Position numbers and translations under genes: made by a program. The notes beneath the pieces are model-generated. The model did not search any database. It saw nothing but the letters and a program-made list of their open reading frames with translations, and was not told where the DNA came from. This document shows, piece by piece, positions 22,031 through 32,623 of a stretch of DNA of 64,000 bases. Position 1 is the first letter of the stretch. Every line of letters starts with the position of its first letter. The stretch is from NCBI GenBank assembly GCA_009746045.1, contig RPFO01000080.1, positions 2,779,461-2,843,460 of the forward strand. Direction: 5' to 3'. The DNA comes from Mesostigma viride (taxonomy: Eukaryota > Streptophyta > Mesostigmatophyceae > Mesostigmatales > Mesostigmataceae).

Positions 22031-22087
22031 CACGTTGGGCAGTGCTTGTGGGCAATATAACATTAGTATTGGACGTTATGTTACCTC

Positions 22088-23698
22088 GATGCGGCGGTCG
22101 GTGCCGACCACCTTTCTGCTGAGCTGCTGAAGACCCCTGATCTGGCGGTTAGGGATCTTCTGCTGGCGTTCTGCAACCGTGTCCTGCTCTCTGACGAGCC
22201 TCCGCCTGCTGAGTGGCAGACGGCCATCCGCGTCATGCTGTACAAGAAGGGCTCTGCTGCTGACCCCGGTAACTACCGGGGTGTCTGCCTCCAGAGCGCC
22301 GCGCTGAAGGTCTTCATGCGCATGATGCTGCACAGGCTCCGCGCCGCGCTGGACCCACACCTGGGTGAGTCTCAGATGGGTTTCCGTAGTGGCCGTAACA
22401 CTGTCATGGCTGTGTTTGTCGCGCGCCGGTTGATGGAGGAGGTGCGTCGCCTTCCCCCTGACAGTTTGCCGCTGGTCCTCATTTTTGTTGACTATATCAA
22501 GGCCTTTGACACGGTCCTCTGGGAGGCTCTTTGGGCCATCCTAGCTCTGGACCGCGTGCCACCAGCGTTTATTGCTGCCATTCGCCGACTGTATGAGGGC
22601 TCACAGGCAGTAGTGCGGACTGCGGAAGGCACCACCCCACCATTCCCCCTTCACCACGGGGTGTGGCAAGGTTGTGTCCTGTCTCCATACCTGTTCATTA
22701 TTGTCGTGGACCACGTCATGCGCCAGGCACGTGCGCGCTTTACTGCTCTTAAGGGGTTCGAGCCAGGCTTGGACATCCTTAACGAGCGTGGGCACGGCGG
22801 GGTTAGCACGGGTTACCGCCTGGCTGACCTGATTTATGCGGACGACACCACCCTCATCGCGCGCCCCGAGCACATTCAGACCTGGCTGGACTGTCTGGGC
22901 CTGGAGGCGAGGGCGGTGGGGTTGGAGATTAGTGTCAAAACTGAGGCGATGGTGATTGGGGCCTCCAGTCGCCCACCGCTGCCGCGCCTGCTAGACGGGA
23001 CGGAGGTCCCACTCCGCGACCGCTTCAAGCTGTTGGGGAGTTGGCTTCCGGACACTGCCGACGATGTGGACACCCGCATCGGCCTTTCCTGGGCCAAGCT
23101 CCGTTCGCTCAACACCTACTGGCGCTCCAAGGGCCTGGACGAGCACCGCAAGCGCATGCTCTTCAAGGTCCTCGTCCTCACGGTGCTCACGTATGGCGCC
23201 GAGGCATGGACACTCACGGCAACCCTGGCAGCCAAGCTAGACGGCACGGTCACCCGGATGCTCCGACAGGTCCTGAATGTCGGGTTTTCTCAGCGTAGGT
23301 CCTTAGAGTCTTTGTATCACGGTATGCCGCGTATTTCGGACGAGATTAGACAGCGTAGGATAGCATTTGTAGGACATCTTGCTCGCACCAGCCAGGTCGA
23401 CACCGCCCTTGGTCTGGCCGGTCCCCAGCGGCTCGGCCAACCGGGGCGGCACATTTTGACCTGGCCTGGCCCCAAGAACATTCCTAAAAAGGTAGGGAAA
23501 CATGCCATGACCTATACCCAGATGTTGCTGGACGACCTAGTGGTCCCAGCCCAGTTTGAGTACCGCATCCACTCTCTCTCCCGTCTTTGGACTGCCATGC
23601 AAGACAAGACGCGGTGGAAGAAGATTGTCAAGGCGCACACGCCAGCCCCTGTGGGCAAGCCGCCTCCCCCCAAACGGAGGAGCCGTTTTGATGAGTAG
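22088..23698 (+). CDS. LINE reverse transcriptase, 5'-truncated but open
   Basis: The frame is open from the element's 5' end to the stop at 23698. It covers most of the RVT_1 domain: WQTAIRVMLYKKG, NYRGVCL, GFRSGRNT, the catalytic FVDYIKAFD, HHGVWQGCVLSPYLF and the catalytic YADDTTLIA. A thumb and connection region follows (LRSLNTYWRSKGLDEHRKRM), then a segment shared with the fragment at 6997-7616 (RISDEIRQRRIAFVGHLART). The C-terminus is basic. The enzyme copies element RNA at a nicked target. The endonuclease and ORF1 are missing, so this copy cannot act alone. The lack of stops suggests a recent insertion. Confidence 0.85.
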   Translation, partial: DAAVGADHLSAELLKTPDLAVRDLLLAFCNRVLLSDEPPPAEWQTAIRVMLYKKGSAADPGNYRGVCLQSAALKVFMRMMLHRLRAALDPHLGESQMGFRSGRNTVMAVFVARRLMEEVRRLPPDSLPLVLIFVDYIKAFDTVLWEALWAILALDRVPPAFIAAIRRLYEGSQAVVRTAEGTTPPFPLHHGVWQGCVLSPYLFIIVVDHVMRQARARFTALKGFEPGLDILNERGHGGVSTGYRLADLIYADDTTLIARPEHIQTWLDCLGLEARAVGLEISVKTEAMVIGASSRPPLPRLLDGTEVPLRDRFKLLGSWLPDTADDVDTRIGLSWAKLRSLNTYWRSKGLDEHRKRMLFKVLVLTVLTYGAEAWTLTATLAAKLDGTVTRMLRQVLNVGFSQRRSLESLYHGMPRISDEIRQRRIAFVGHLARTSQVDTALGLAGPQRLGQPGRHILTWPGPKNIPKKVGKHAMTYTQMLLDDLVVPAQFEYRIHSLSRLWTAMQDKTRWKKIVKAHTPAPVGKPPPPKRRSRFDE

Positions 23699-23846
23699 CG
23701 TAGATAGGCTTTTCTAGACTAGATATAGCTTAGAGTTAGGTTAGTTCGATTACGCGGCTTCCTCCACACCACCCATCCAACCTGGAATATGTGCTACATG
23801 ATCTCCCAACGGAGACATGTTATAATTTAATTTAATTTAATTTTTA
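22089..23846 (+). mobile_element. 5'-truncated LINE with target site duplication
   Basis: Flanked by an 11-bp direct repeat, atgttacctcg (22078-22088 and 23847-23857). An unoccupied relative of the site lies at 23985-24010 (ggacgttaggttacctcgtg). The 3' end has CTCCCAACGGAG, gacatgttata and an (AATTT)n tail. The 5' end starts inside the reverse transcriptase domain, so it is a truncated copy. Confidence 0.9.
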
Positions 23847-23889
23847 ATGTTACCTCGTGACACCATACAAAATCATAAAATGGTAGTTT

Positions 23890-24095
23890 TATGGTGCAAC
23901 GGTGCAACGGTGCAACGGTGCAACGGTGGCACAGTGGCACCCCACTTTAGGCAGTGCTTGTGGACATTATAACATTAGTATTGGACGTTAGGTTACCTCG
24001 TGACACCATACAAAATCATAAAATGGTAGTTTTATGGTGCAACGGTGCAACGGTGCAACGGTGCAACGGTGCAACGGTGCAACGGTGCAACGGTG
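23890..24095 (+). repeat. 8-mer minisatellite runs (GCAACGGT)
   Basis: Two runs of gcaacggt (23890-23935 and 24037-24095) are each preceded by ccatacaaaatcataaaatg. The repeated block includes the unoccupied LINE target site. Confidence 0.8.
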
Positions 24096-24206
24096 TCAAA
24101 ACATGATGAGACACTTACCTCCTACCTTTGGACCTAAGAGAGGTACAAAATAACAAAGTTGAAAAAAATCAATTTGTACTTGTGCTGTAGTACAATTCCA
24201 GGTGTG

Positions 24207-24671
24207 CCTAGGGCAAGGAGGGAAAAGAGAGCGAATTGCTGGAGGTGGGGGCGGCGGAGGCTGGGGAAGGGGTCGAAAGTGGAGGCACGCCTCTGGCGAG
24301 GATCAAAGAGGCGACCTTGGATGAAGAGCTGCTTGCACAGTTCAAGAAGCGAGGCGTGCGATCCAAAAAACACGCAGGCTAGGATGCGTTCCTCGGTAAA
24401 CCTGTCAAAGAAGCCGGGATGGCTCAGTGGCTTCGGCGACAAAGTCGAGCTCTACCCAGCTCGGCTCCTCGGCAGGGCGACTGCGCTTGGGTTCAGGCGA
24501 CACTGCTGGCGAGGCGGGCTCAGCGGGGGGCTGGGCGACCACTAGAGCTTGGCTAGTGGCGCCGCTGCCTTCTGGGCCGGTGGGCGAAGCTGCAGCCGGG
24601 GCTGCAGACGTATTTTCATTGCCGAGTGCAGCCGCCAGGCTGCCGCGTTGCGTCGAGGGGCGTTTGCTCAT
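24207..24671 (-). pseudogene. LINE ORF1-like protein, N-terminal half
   Basis: The frame starts at 24671 with MSKRPSTQRGSLAAALG and an Ala/Pro/Ser-rich stretch. It then has PEPKRSRPAEE and, after a frame change, RILACVFFGSHASLLELC and FDPRQRRAS. The copy at 48642-49049 has the same order (QRSLAAALGHENTSAAP, PDPKRSRPAEP, MHFIFFGDYASLYDL). The gene stops at the end of the 8.9-kb insertion and resumes at 15282. With one frameshift and the insertion it is inactive. Confidence 0.55.
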
Positions 24672-24699
24672 CGTGTATTGCGTAATATCAAAGAGACAA

Positions 24700-25530
24700 C
24701 CAGCGCAGGCCAGAAATCGGGAGAATCCGGACCATGGTAGCTCGAGCCTGCCGTTATCTTTTCCGCGTTTTCGAGTCGTTCAGGATGATGAAGATGAATG
24801 GTGATGGAAATGTGTATCCTTGTGCATTGAAATTATTCTGAAATTATGGCTGGCTTACGTGTGGAGCGACTAGATGACCTAGACGGTGGGGCCGGAAACA
24901 GCATGCTTGATCAGGGCGTGTGTTTCTAGCCTAACTGGCCGGGAGTGTCTAGTGGTGAGCACCATTGCTGCGATCGCTCTCCCACCATTTACGAGGAAAT
25001 ACCCGCAAATGGAAAACCACTGAAAAGGTCTAGCTAGTCAGTCATCACGTTAGCCATGCCATGATTCCAAACGTCCAAGAACTGCACACGGTGCAAAGGC
25101 AAAAAGCCGGAGGACAGCACTTTCAAATGTGCGGCGGGAACCAAAAGCCCGCGGATGCCAGAAAACATCGTGTTGCGGCAGCGACGCGACGATGTGGACA
25201 ACGAATCCAGTGCCAAGCTCGGAACGGCCGCAAAGGAGATCTGGCATCACAGGGTTCAGATGTGCGGAGATACTATGCGATCCAGCCGGTCCACGACCTG
25301 TTTGTAGAGCTTGTGCCAAGGGGCAGCACCGAACAGATGTGGGTGACGTTGCAAAAAACATCGGACTTGCGTAATATCTTCGGAAAATTATATCAGCATG
25401 TGCGTCGTAGAAAGACGCGTCGATTGTGATATTCACGGCTAAATTCGGTGCTCAACCGTGAAAGTTATGAGCTCCGCCGTCAGCCATGGCTACCTCGTGG
25501 CTCGTGGCTCGTGCTTGTCAGAATGACCTG
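24700..25530. other. no gene recognised
   Basis: Short open frames on both strands (up to 128 codons near 25050-25436) show no recognisable domains. Nothing else stands out. Confidence 0.4.
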
Positions 25531-25534
25531 AAAA

Positions 25535-25998
25535 TTTAAGGCTGCATGTCCCCCCCTCTCTAGTATTTGAAAATATAAGATATGGCATGATTCCATGTGT
25601 TTATGATTTGTTTTATTTTAATTTTTTTTGTGAAAAAAGTACCCTTTTTGCGGGAAAATCCATCAATGTGTCTAAACATCATTATTTTGTGCTCAAAATT
25701 AGGCAGACTTTCTCAAAAGTGGGGGAACTATATGGAAATATATGATTTGGTTCAAATATGTTTGCCCATTGTCCTAGGGAAAATGTGCCAAAAGTAGCGT
25801 CTTTTTCTATTTTTAGTGCGTATTAACCGGCATCTCAGTGGTGGGGGCTAGTACCCCCCCCCAAGTCAGTGGTTGGAAAAAAAAAATTTAATCATATTTA
25901 TGGTTCCCAATCATTATTGGATTTTTAGCACATGCATAGGTATGGTTTCCAGAATTCCAGAAAAGTGCCCTTAAGCATATCCTGTCCCCTTAACCCAA
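25535..25998. mobile_element. relic related to the TTAA/GGGGAC family
   Basis: The right end reads catatcctgtcccc|ttaa (25980-25994), the reverse complement of the GGGGACAGGACATG end at 3313. Inside are a gcgggaaaa motif and a ggggnntagtaccccc palindrome also seen at 3810 and 26135. The left end is unclear. Confidence 0.4.
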
Positions 25999-26006
25999 TT
26001 GATTAA

Positions 26007-26659
26007 GGGGACTCGTCACCAAAACACCAAAAAATCAATAAAAATTCAAAACTCACATTAAACCTATGCGAACAATGCCCAAATGGGTTTGGGGACCCAA
26101 AGTAGCATTTATGACGATTTGTCGTGCACTTACTTGGGGTATTACCCCCGGCATTTGGCTAAAAATAGCACAAGACGCTAAACCGTTTTTGCCACGCCAC
26201 GGTCAATAGGAGCATCTGATTGACCTGCCCATACATTCCAAACAAGTTCCCCCTCTCCTCGACCGTTTGAGTTACTAACATGGTTCAGCGGGTCAGGTTT
26301 GTGAGAGTTATTAATTTTCCCGCGAAAAAAGACCGTATTTTGGCGGGAAAATTAATAACTCTCACAAACCTGCCCCGCCGACCCATGTTAGTAGCTCAAA
26401 CGGTCGAGGAGAGGGGGAACTCGTTTGGAATGTATGGGCAGGTCAAACAGATGCTCCTATTGACCGTTGGGCGGCAAGAACGGTTTAGCGTCTTGTGCTA
26501 TTTTTAGCCAAATGCCAGGGGTAGTACCCCTAGTAAGTGCACGACAAATCGTCATAAATGCTACTTTGGGTCCCCAAACCCATTTGGGCATTGTTCGCAT
26601 AGGTTTAATGTGAGTTTTGAATTTTTATTGATTTTTTGGTGTTTTGGTGACGAGTCCCC
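26007..26659. mobile_element. foldback element flanked by TTAA
   Basis: Arms 26007-26329 and 26340-26659 are near-perfect reverse complements. The outer ends are TTAA|GGGGACTCGTCACC and GGTGACGAGTCCCC|TTAA. Landmarks in each arm are caccaaaaaatcaataaaaa, gacgatttgtcgtgcactta and ctctcctcgaccgtttgag. The arms differ at a few positions. It can fold into a single hairpin of about 320 bp. A short frame (26280-26507) across the loop is not considered a gene. Confidence 0.9.
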
Positions 26660-27086
26660 TTAATTAATTAATAGACACGTGACTCCGGTCGGTGGCCGGA
26701 AAGGGATAGCAAGCCGAGGGGACTGAGGAATAATAACAAACTAACGAAAGACAAAAAGAAGGTTGATATAAAAACAAGGACATTGAAGAAAAGAAACATC
26801 AATATACCACTATAAGAAAAGTTATGAGGCCATTCCTGGGACAGTACAACCTGTGGTGAGGCATAGCCAATGTTGGACATAGGGGTCTGACAACTAGGAA
26901 TTCGTGGTTTGAGCGACCATGGTTCTTGGGATCGATCCTCCCAACGTACTGACAGGGTTGAAGCCCCTTGGCGGCCAGCTCAGTGATCGAGCTAGTCGAA
27001 GTTGTCCAGACGTAAAATCGTATCACGAGTCGGCCTTCCTCGCTGACAACTGACAATCGATTGGGTACGTGGCGAGTTCGACATAC

Positions 27087-27304
27087 CCGTTTCCAAATCT
27101 CGGTGCGCACGATGTGCGGCGTGGCAACAACAACAACAACAACAACAACAACCGCCGAGGAAAGGTAACGGCCCCAGGGCCCAGGCTTTTCATGATTAAT
27201 AATTGTTGGTTTCGTGGCATGCTGATTGCTGTGCTTTGTTAGGAGCTTTGTTGTTGTTGTTGATTCCCACGCCGGACATGGCCGAGGGGGAGATTTGGAA
27301 ACGG
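27087..27304. mobile_element. small foldback-like element with CAA tracts
   Basis: Its ends ccgtttccaaatctc and gagatttggaaacgg are inverted. Inside each end lies ggcgtgg followed by (CAA)n (27124-27154), or its complement (27250-27262). The ggcgtgg/CAA arrangement is also found in the foldback at 18404-18909, which suggests a shared origin. Confidence 0.55.
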
Positions 27305-27528
27305 CCAAGGGCCCTGAACAGTAAACACTGAACAGTGAACAGTGAACAGGATTCAGCAGTTGTGTACGGCTCGGCGCGCTGTGGTGCCTCTGCGCGTATC
27401 CTTCCTAGTGAAATTTGAGATTTCCGGTGAAATGGGTGTTAGTTTATTTCCATATAACAGTTAAGGTGACCCAGGTATGCCAAAAATAGCCTGAAATGCC
27501 TAGTTGTGCCTAAATTGGGGTGCCCGCA

Positions 27529-29187
27529 TTAATAAGGCGCGCCCTGCGACCAAGGTAGCCAGTGTACTGTAGATATATCGTCATCCGGCATAAGTGTAAA
27601 GACCTGGTTCATGCCCATGAGTGCATGGAAGACTTCCAGTGGGCTGGGGGTGTCATTGTTAGGGCCCGGGTCCCATACTTTGTGTTGTTCCGTCGCCAGG
27701 AGCCAGTAACGACGCATAGCCAGGTTCCAAGAGGAGATAAACCGGCGGACCACGGCACCTCTCGTGTACGCGGCACGTAACGTGAATACGGTCTCGTTGC
27801 GAACTTGCCATATGGTGTGAAGCATCGTCGTGCGTAGCCATATCCATGCCATCTGGTTGGCTGTGAGGCTCGCGTCCCGTAATCCCGTGATGCCGAAAAT
27901 AACCGTAGATAGTGTGACGGTGGTGGGGGGAGCTGTAATAGCCATCCACTTGGCCCATATACCCAGCAGCCATTGCCAAACCCCTGCGAGTTGGCAGTCC
28001 AGAAATCTGTGCTCAATTGTTTCATCTGGAAAGTTGCATAAGCACGCCGCCGCGTGGGAGTACCGGTGGTGCAGTTGGGAATTGACCCCGATGGCCCGAT
28101 GCATAAGCAGGTGCTGGACGTCGGTGGCCCGCTTGTCAACCAATGGGTGATCAACTGCCAAGGTAATGTTCTTGATCCAGGTGTAGCCCGGCCACTCGGG
28201 GTGCCAGCGCAGGCGACCCGGGTGCATCCTATGATTTTTATGTAGAAGTAGCCGGTATCCCCAGTCTGCCGTGTACTCGAAAAGGCACTTCGTCGTTGGG
28301 GTGCCGCCAGATGTGAGGACCCACCCAAATTCTAGCGGGTCTAGAGCAAGCGTGTCCAGGCGCCCCTTGCCAACATGTAGCCATGTGGTGTCGCGTATCA
28401 CTGTGGTGGGGTCCAGGGGTAACATGCACGCCTGTGACAGTGACCACGGGACCACTCGAATGCGGTGACATTGACATGCTGGAATGTAGGCGTACGATGT
28501 AATCAATTTGCCGAGAAGTCCTTGACCGTCTGGTGTCTCCTGGAGCAATTGTATGGTAACGCCGTCGACGCGACCGCAACGATGCAGCCCTTATGTACGG
28601 ACGTGTCGCGATCCGGGTAATAGCTCACCCATTCCCCGATTTGTAGGGGTTTGCGCGGGGTTGTCATGAGGGTATGCCATCCTGCGGGAATTGCTTGTAG
28701 AAGGTTGTCCCAAGCTGGTCGGCTGGGCATGTTTGCGATCCACGCACTGATTTCCGTGTATGTCAGAGGCGATATCGGTCACCGTCAGCCGCGTATAAAT
28801 CGATGATTCGCGTAACGGCGGGTGGCCGTCAAAAAGCCCTCATATGGGTTGCGGCCGCTTAAAACACCAAACACATTATGCTCACTATCGCGCAGCAAAT
28901 CATTGAAATATAATGGTTGGCGTGCCACCTCTTCCCGTGGTAGGGTGAGCAATTCTGTCCGGTTTTAGGTTCTTATAACCTTTCCACATACGTGCCCAGT
29001 ACCATGATAAGCCTTTGTACGAAGTGAGCGCACATGTAAGTATTGCTGCCCCCAAGTGCCATGATGTACCATTGGTGTGGGTATAGGTTGTGGCGAAAGC
29101 TTCTTGTGCCAACATACAACCAGGGTGTGCGTTTACGCCTATGAAAGCGGTTAGATCTGTTTGGTGTACACTGACCATAAACGCCAC
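27529..29187 (-). pseudogene. LINE C-terminal region with zf-RVT-like motif
   Basis: Three frames carry consecutive parts: 28900-29187 (FIGVNAHPGCMLAQEAF and LSWYWARMWKGYKNL), 28503-28782 (DNLLQAIPAGWHTLM and GEWVSYYPDRDTS) and 27529-28548. The last contains CNFPDETIEHRFLDC, the Cys...His-x4-Cys pattern found downstream of many plant-type LINE reverse transcriptases. At least two frameshifts lie between the parts. Confidence 0.7.
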
Positions 29188-30851
29188 TCCATATTATGTA
29201 AGCCCAAGCCTCCTTGAACCCATGGCATATAGGACATGTCCCGATCGATCCATCCCGGCACCGTGTGTGTTATGATACCCTGCTGTTTCCAAACAAAATT
29301 GCTGCCGATTCGTTGGATGATCTTGGTGGTGTACTCGTTAGGTGGGTGACCTTGGCAGTAGTAGAGCACTTTGGAGAATAACATTTGGTTGGTGAGGAGG
29401 ACCCTGCCCCGTAGGCTGAGACGGGGAACCGCTGCCCATCTTGATGCCGCTTGGAGCATGCCTGTGAGTTTGCCACTGTGTGTTGTGTTGTCATACAAAA
29501 AGGTGGGGTGTTCAGCAAGACGTCCATCCATAGTGCAGCCGATAGGGCAGTTGTGTAATAGGTGGTGACCGTCTGGCTGGACCCATGTCACAGGCAGATT
29601 AGGGAGTGATAAGCGGGGGGAGGATCCTCTCCCGATGTGCAGCCCCGTGGACTTTTGCACGTTACACCGCTGTTGAGAGGCCATAGAGTATGTCGTGATA
29701 TTCTCCATGATAGCATGCACATCGGTAGTGGAGGTACAGACATTAGTGGTGTCATCAACATAAGCAGTTTGGAACAAACCTCGCGGTTTACCTTGGATGG
29801 GGAAGCCCCTGATCCTGTTGTCGCGAGCGTGCAAAAAGAACAGCCCGGCATGCGCAAGAAGAAACAGGAGCGGGGACATGCAGTCGCCTTGTGGGAGTGA
29901 CCTAGAGCTAGTGCCTGTGCGTGAGAAGTGCCCGTTTAGGAGTAGGGTCCATGAGAGCGATTTAATCATACCGATGGTGACATACGTGAAAGTGCCACCA
30001 AATCCGAAACCGCGCAATGTCTTCTCGAGGTAGTCCCAACACATGCGGTCAAAAGCTTTTTTGAAATCCCAAAATAGTATGATGCCGAGTATGTTGTGGC
30101 GCCACGCTTTTTCCACTATGTCCATAAGCATGGTAATGCTATCGTTTATGTGTAGGTTAGCGCGGAAGCCGACTTGTTCCGGACCGATTAGGTCGTCGAG
30201 TACTGTGTAAATGCGTAGTTGTAGTATTTTACTGATGATTTTGTACGCAACCGTGAGTAGTCGTATGGGACGGTAGTTTTGCCATTGAGTTTTAGACCCC
30301 TTTTTAAATATGAGGATTAGTGCGGTTTCTGCCCAGTTGCCAGGGACGATACCTGTGCGCCATACTTCGAGGACGCATTTGTAAAAGCCGGCAGAAAGGT
30401 CGGGCCAAAACTTCCTCCAAAATTCTACAGGGATGCCGTCCACGCCGGGTGCACTGCCGAGTTTGATTTTGAGCATAGCAGCCTGTGTCTCAGCTTGTGT
30501 GGGTGTCTGATCTAGTTCTTGCTGCTGCGTGGTGGTGAGGCGCCGTGGTATCGCCTGAAGGACTTGGTGGATAGCTTGAGGTGCTTGAGGGTGCGGTTTA
30601 CTTCGGAATAGCTTCGTAAAATATTGATGACCGCTGTTTAGTATGGAATGGGTGTCTGTGTGGATGCCCTGGTCGTCGTGAATGTCTGTTATCAGCGTGT
30701 GTGTTCGTTGCTTGGGGAGGAGTGCAAAATATTCTTTATTCATTTTTTCCCCCGTTGTGTGCCACCAAAGGTTTTCCGCATCTATGGCGTTAGCGTGTCT
30801 TTCGTATCGCAGTTTGTCCAAGGCTAGCTGGGCTTGTTGCAATTTCGCCAT
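29151..30851 (-). pseudogene. LINE reverse transcriptase domain
   Basis: The frame is long and open, with APGVDGIPVEFWR, ALILIFKKGS, NYRPIRLL, GFRANLHINDS, the palm motif FWDFKKAFDRM, SLPQGDCMSPLLF and the catalytic AYVDDTTNV (the family usually has Y-A-D-D). The first catalytic Asp lies in FWDFKKAFD. It ends at 29151 where the frame shifts. The next piece continues in another frame at 28900-29187. The domain is complete, but the element as a whole is broken. Confidence 0.85.
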
Positions 30852-31810
30852 GTCATAAGTATTGAGTGTTGTAGACGGTTGACAATACGTTCATAACATC
30901 GGTATTCATGGCCTTTCTGTTGTCTGAGCTCAGCAGTGTATTTCTTGGAAAGTTGCAATACATGTTGTAGGCCGGCTTGCATCCATCGACAATGATCGGT
31001 ATAGTGAGGGATGCTGGCCACCCACTCTCGCCAAAAAGCTTTTACTTGAGCCGTGAATGTTTGATCCCTCAATAAGTCTCGGTTGAAGCGGGGGATACCG
31101 GGTCCCCGCGTCGGTGGGGTGTGGTGCGTTAAGGTGATAATACAAGGGTAGTGGTCCGAAAGAGTGATAGAGCGATCTACCCTAGCATGACATACAAGGT
31201 CCGCCCAAGCGTGCGTGGCATAGATTCTGTCTAGACGGCGTGTGATGCGGTGACCGTCGCGTGTTGCAAGCCAAGTGTGGTCGTTGTCCCTGGAGCGCAG
31301 TAGGTCGTGTAGGTTAAGCTCTAGTAGCTGTTCGTGAAAGGGGTTTGTACGTGATTGAGGGTGCGCCGCCATGTCTAGATTGAAATCACCCATCAATATG
31401 ATCTCCAGGCCGTGGGAAATAATGGCGTGGATCATCTGAAACATGTCTTTGAAAAAATTATGTTGTTCAGCTGGGTCGGTTGGGGCGTAAATTGAAAGAA
31501 GGTACCCCTGCTTGCTACCCCAGGTGATGTGCTGTCGTACCCAGCGGCCTTGCCATTGAGCCGCCGGCGTATCTACCGGTTGGGACCAAGTGTGGCAGGT
31601 GAGGTGTGAGGAAGCCGTTTTACGGTATTGAATCAAAGCTGTGCCCCCCTGGGTTCCTCGCGCCCAGGCCCAACGACTCTCACTATTAGGAGCTAGTGCT
31701 CTCACTGCTTTGTTGGCCGTGACCCCCGGGCCTTGAATTTTATGCTCTTGCAGGCCCAGCCAGATCTCATGGGCTGGGCCGCCGTAGCCCTGCAGTAAAT
31801 TTGAGATGAT
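30824..31810 (-). pseudogene. LINE APE-type endonuclease domain
   Basis: The frame is open from about 31810. It has WLGLQEHKI with the early catalytic Glu, IILMGDFNLDM (the GDFN motif), LDRIYATHAW and a final SDHYPCIITL (the SDH motif). These mark the exonuclease-endonuclease-phosphatase fold that nicks target DNA. The first strand of the fold is missing or shifted. The frame stops at 30824, where the reverse transcriptase frame overlaps by about 28 bases, so one frameshift separates the two domains. Confidence 0.8.
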
Positions 31811-31899
31811 TGTCTTATATTAGATCCGATAATGAATGAAGGTCTCGGATGCTTATTACAACTATCCTGCGAGTTCAGGTGGTTCACGAATCAGGTTGT

Positions 31900-32344
31900 A
31901 CTGTGTACACATTTCCGGGTACATGTGTACACATTCATGACACCTTGAATCAGTTGGATGTTGTCATGACTGACTTCACCTTCATGTGGATAAGATTCGA
32001 AGTTCCTTCGCTATCCCGCAAATCCAACATCACCGTGCACCGTACGACGGGTGCGAGAACTGTCAAGTTCCCTGCGCTATCGAAGGGCCGGGGAGATTTT
32101 GTTGTGTCATGTCATGCATTGCGTTCTGACAATGACGCGCGTGGGAAAATAAACGACTGAACTGACGGACCGCTTTCACGGGGGCAAAATTAGAGTTTCG
32201 TTCTTAGCCCATGTTCAGTGCGCACCACGTCCAAGAATTTCCATCCAGCCAAGAGGATGAGCAGCGGCCACGGACGTGGAGTTAACAAAAGTTACTTGAA
32301 ATCCCGATAACGCAGTCCAAATGCAACCAACAAAAAAAAAACTA

Positions 32345-32377
<33 letters not shown>

Positions 32378-32620
32378 CGTTGACTTATGACGGTGCTATG
32401 AGGCGACAACAGGCCCTGCCTCTTCACCTGGACTGAGGGAAGGGGCATCAAATGGCGGCCGCGGCGACAACCCTCAAAATCGTTCGAAATATTCTATGCC
32501 GGATAAATGGCAGAGTGACAATTGCACTATATCCACATTTAGAATAGCCCATCTGTACCTACCTACCCAGTAACAGACGCACCTTTGTAATGGTTTGGCG
32601 ATATGCAAGGATAATTGGCA
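31900..32620. other. no gene recognised; AAC repeat
   Basis: An (AAC)n tract lies at 32345-32378. Otherwise no open frame or repeat is convincing. The stretch lies upstream of the cyclase gene and should contain its promoter, but no clear TATA box was found. Confidence 0.4.
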
Positions 32621-32623
32621 TGA

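Larger units (their letters stand above)
15283..24206. mobile_element. 8.9-kb insertion with terminal inverted repeats, filled with satellites
   Basis: The left end reads CACACCTGGAATTGTACTAC and the right end is its exact reverse complement over about 21 bp. The subterminal parts are similar too (caaattgtacttcattttt against tacaaattgattttttt). The ends lie at matching points within one LINE ORF1-like gene. The protein fragments on the two sides (24207-24671 and 14281-15282) join when aligned to the related copy at 48642-49246. The flanks cctagg and cttagg may be a mutated target duplication. Inside are 8-bp minisatellites, two arrays of a satellite of about 180 bp, a foldback, tetranucleotide repeats, a SINE copy and a LINE. 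No transposase is recognised. Confidence 0.65.
27529..31860 (-). mobile_element. LINE with endonuclease, reverse transcriptase and zf-RVT, degenerate
   Basis: On the minus strand, 5' to 3', there is an APE-type endonuclease (about 31810-30824), a reverse transcriptase (30851-29151) and a C-terminal zinc-finger region (29187-27529). This is the order of L1-clade LINEs in plants and algae. Frameshifts near 30840, 29165 and 28560-28860 break the single long frame. No clear target duplication or poly(A) tail was found. It differs in sequence from the LINE at 22089. Confidence 0.85.
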
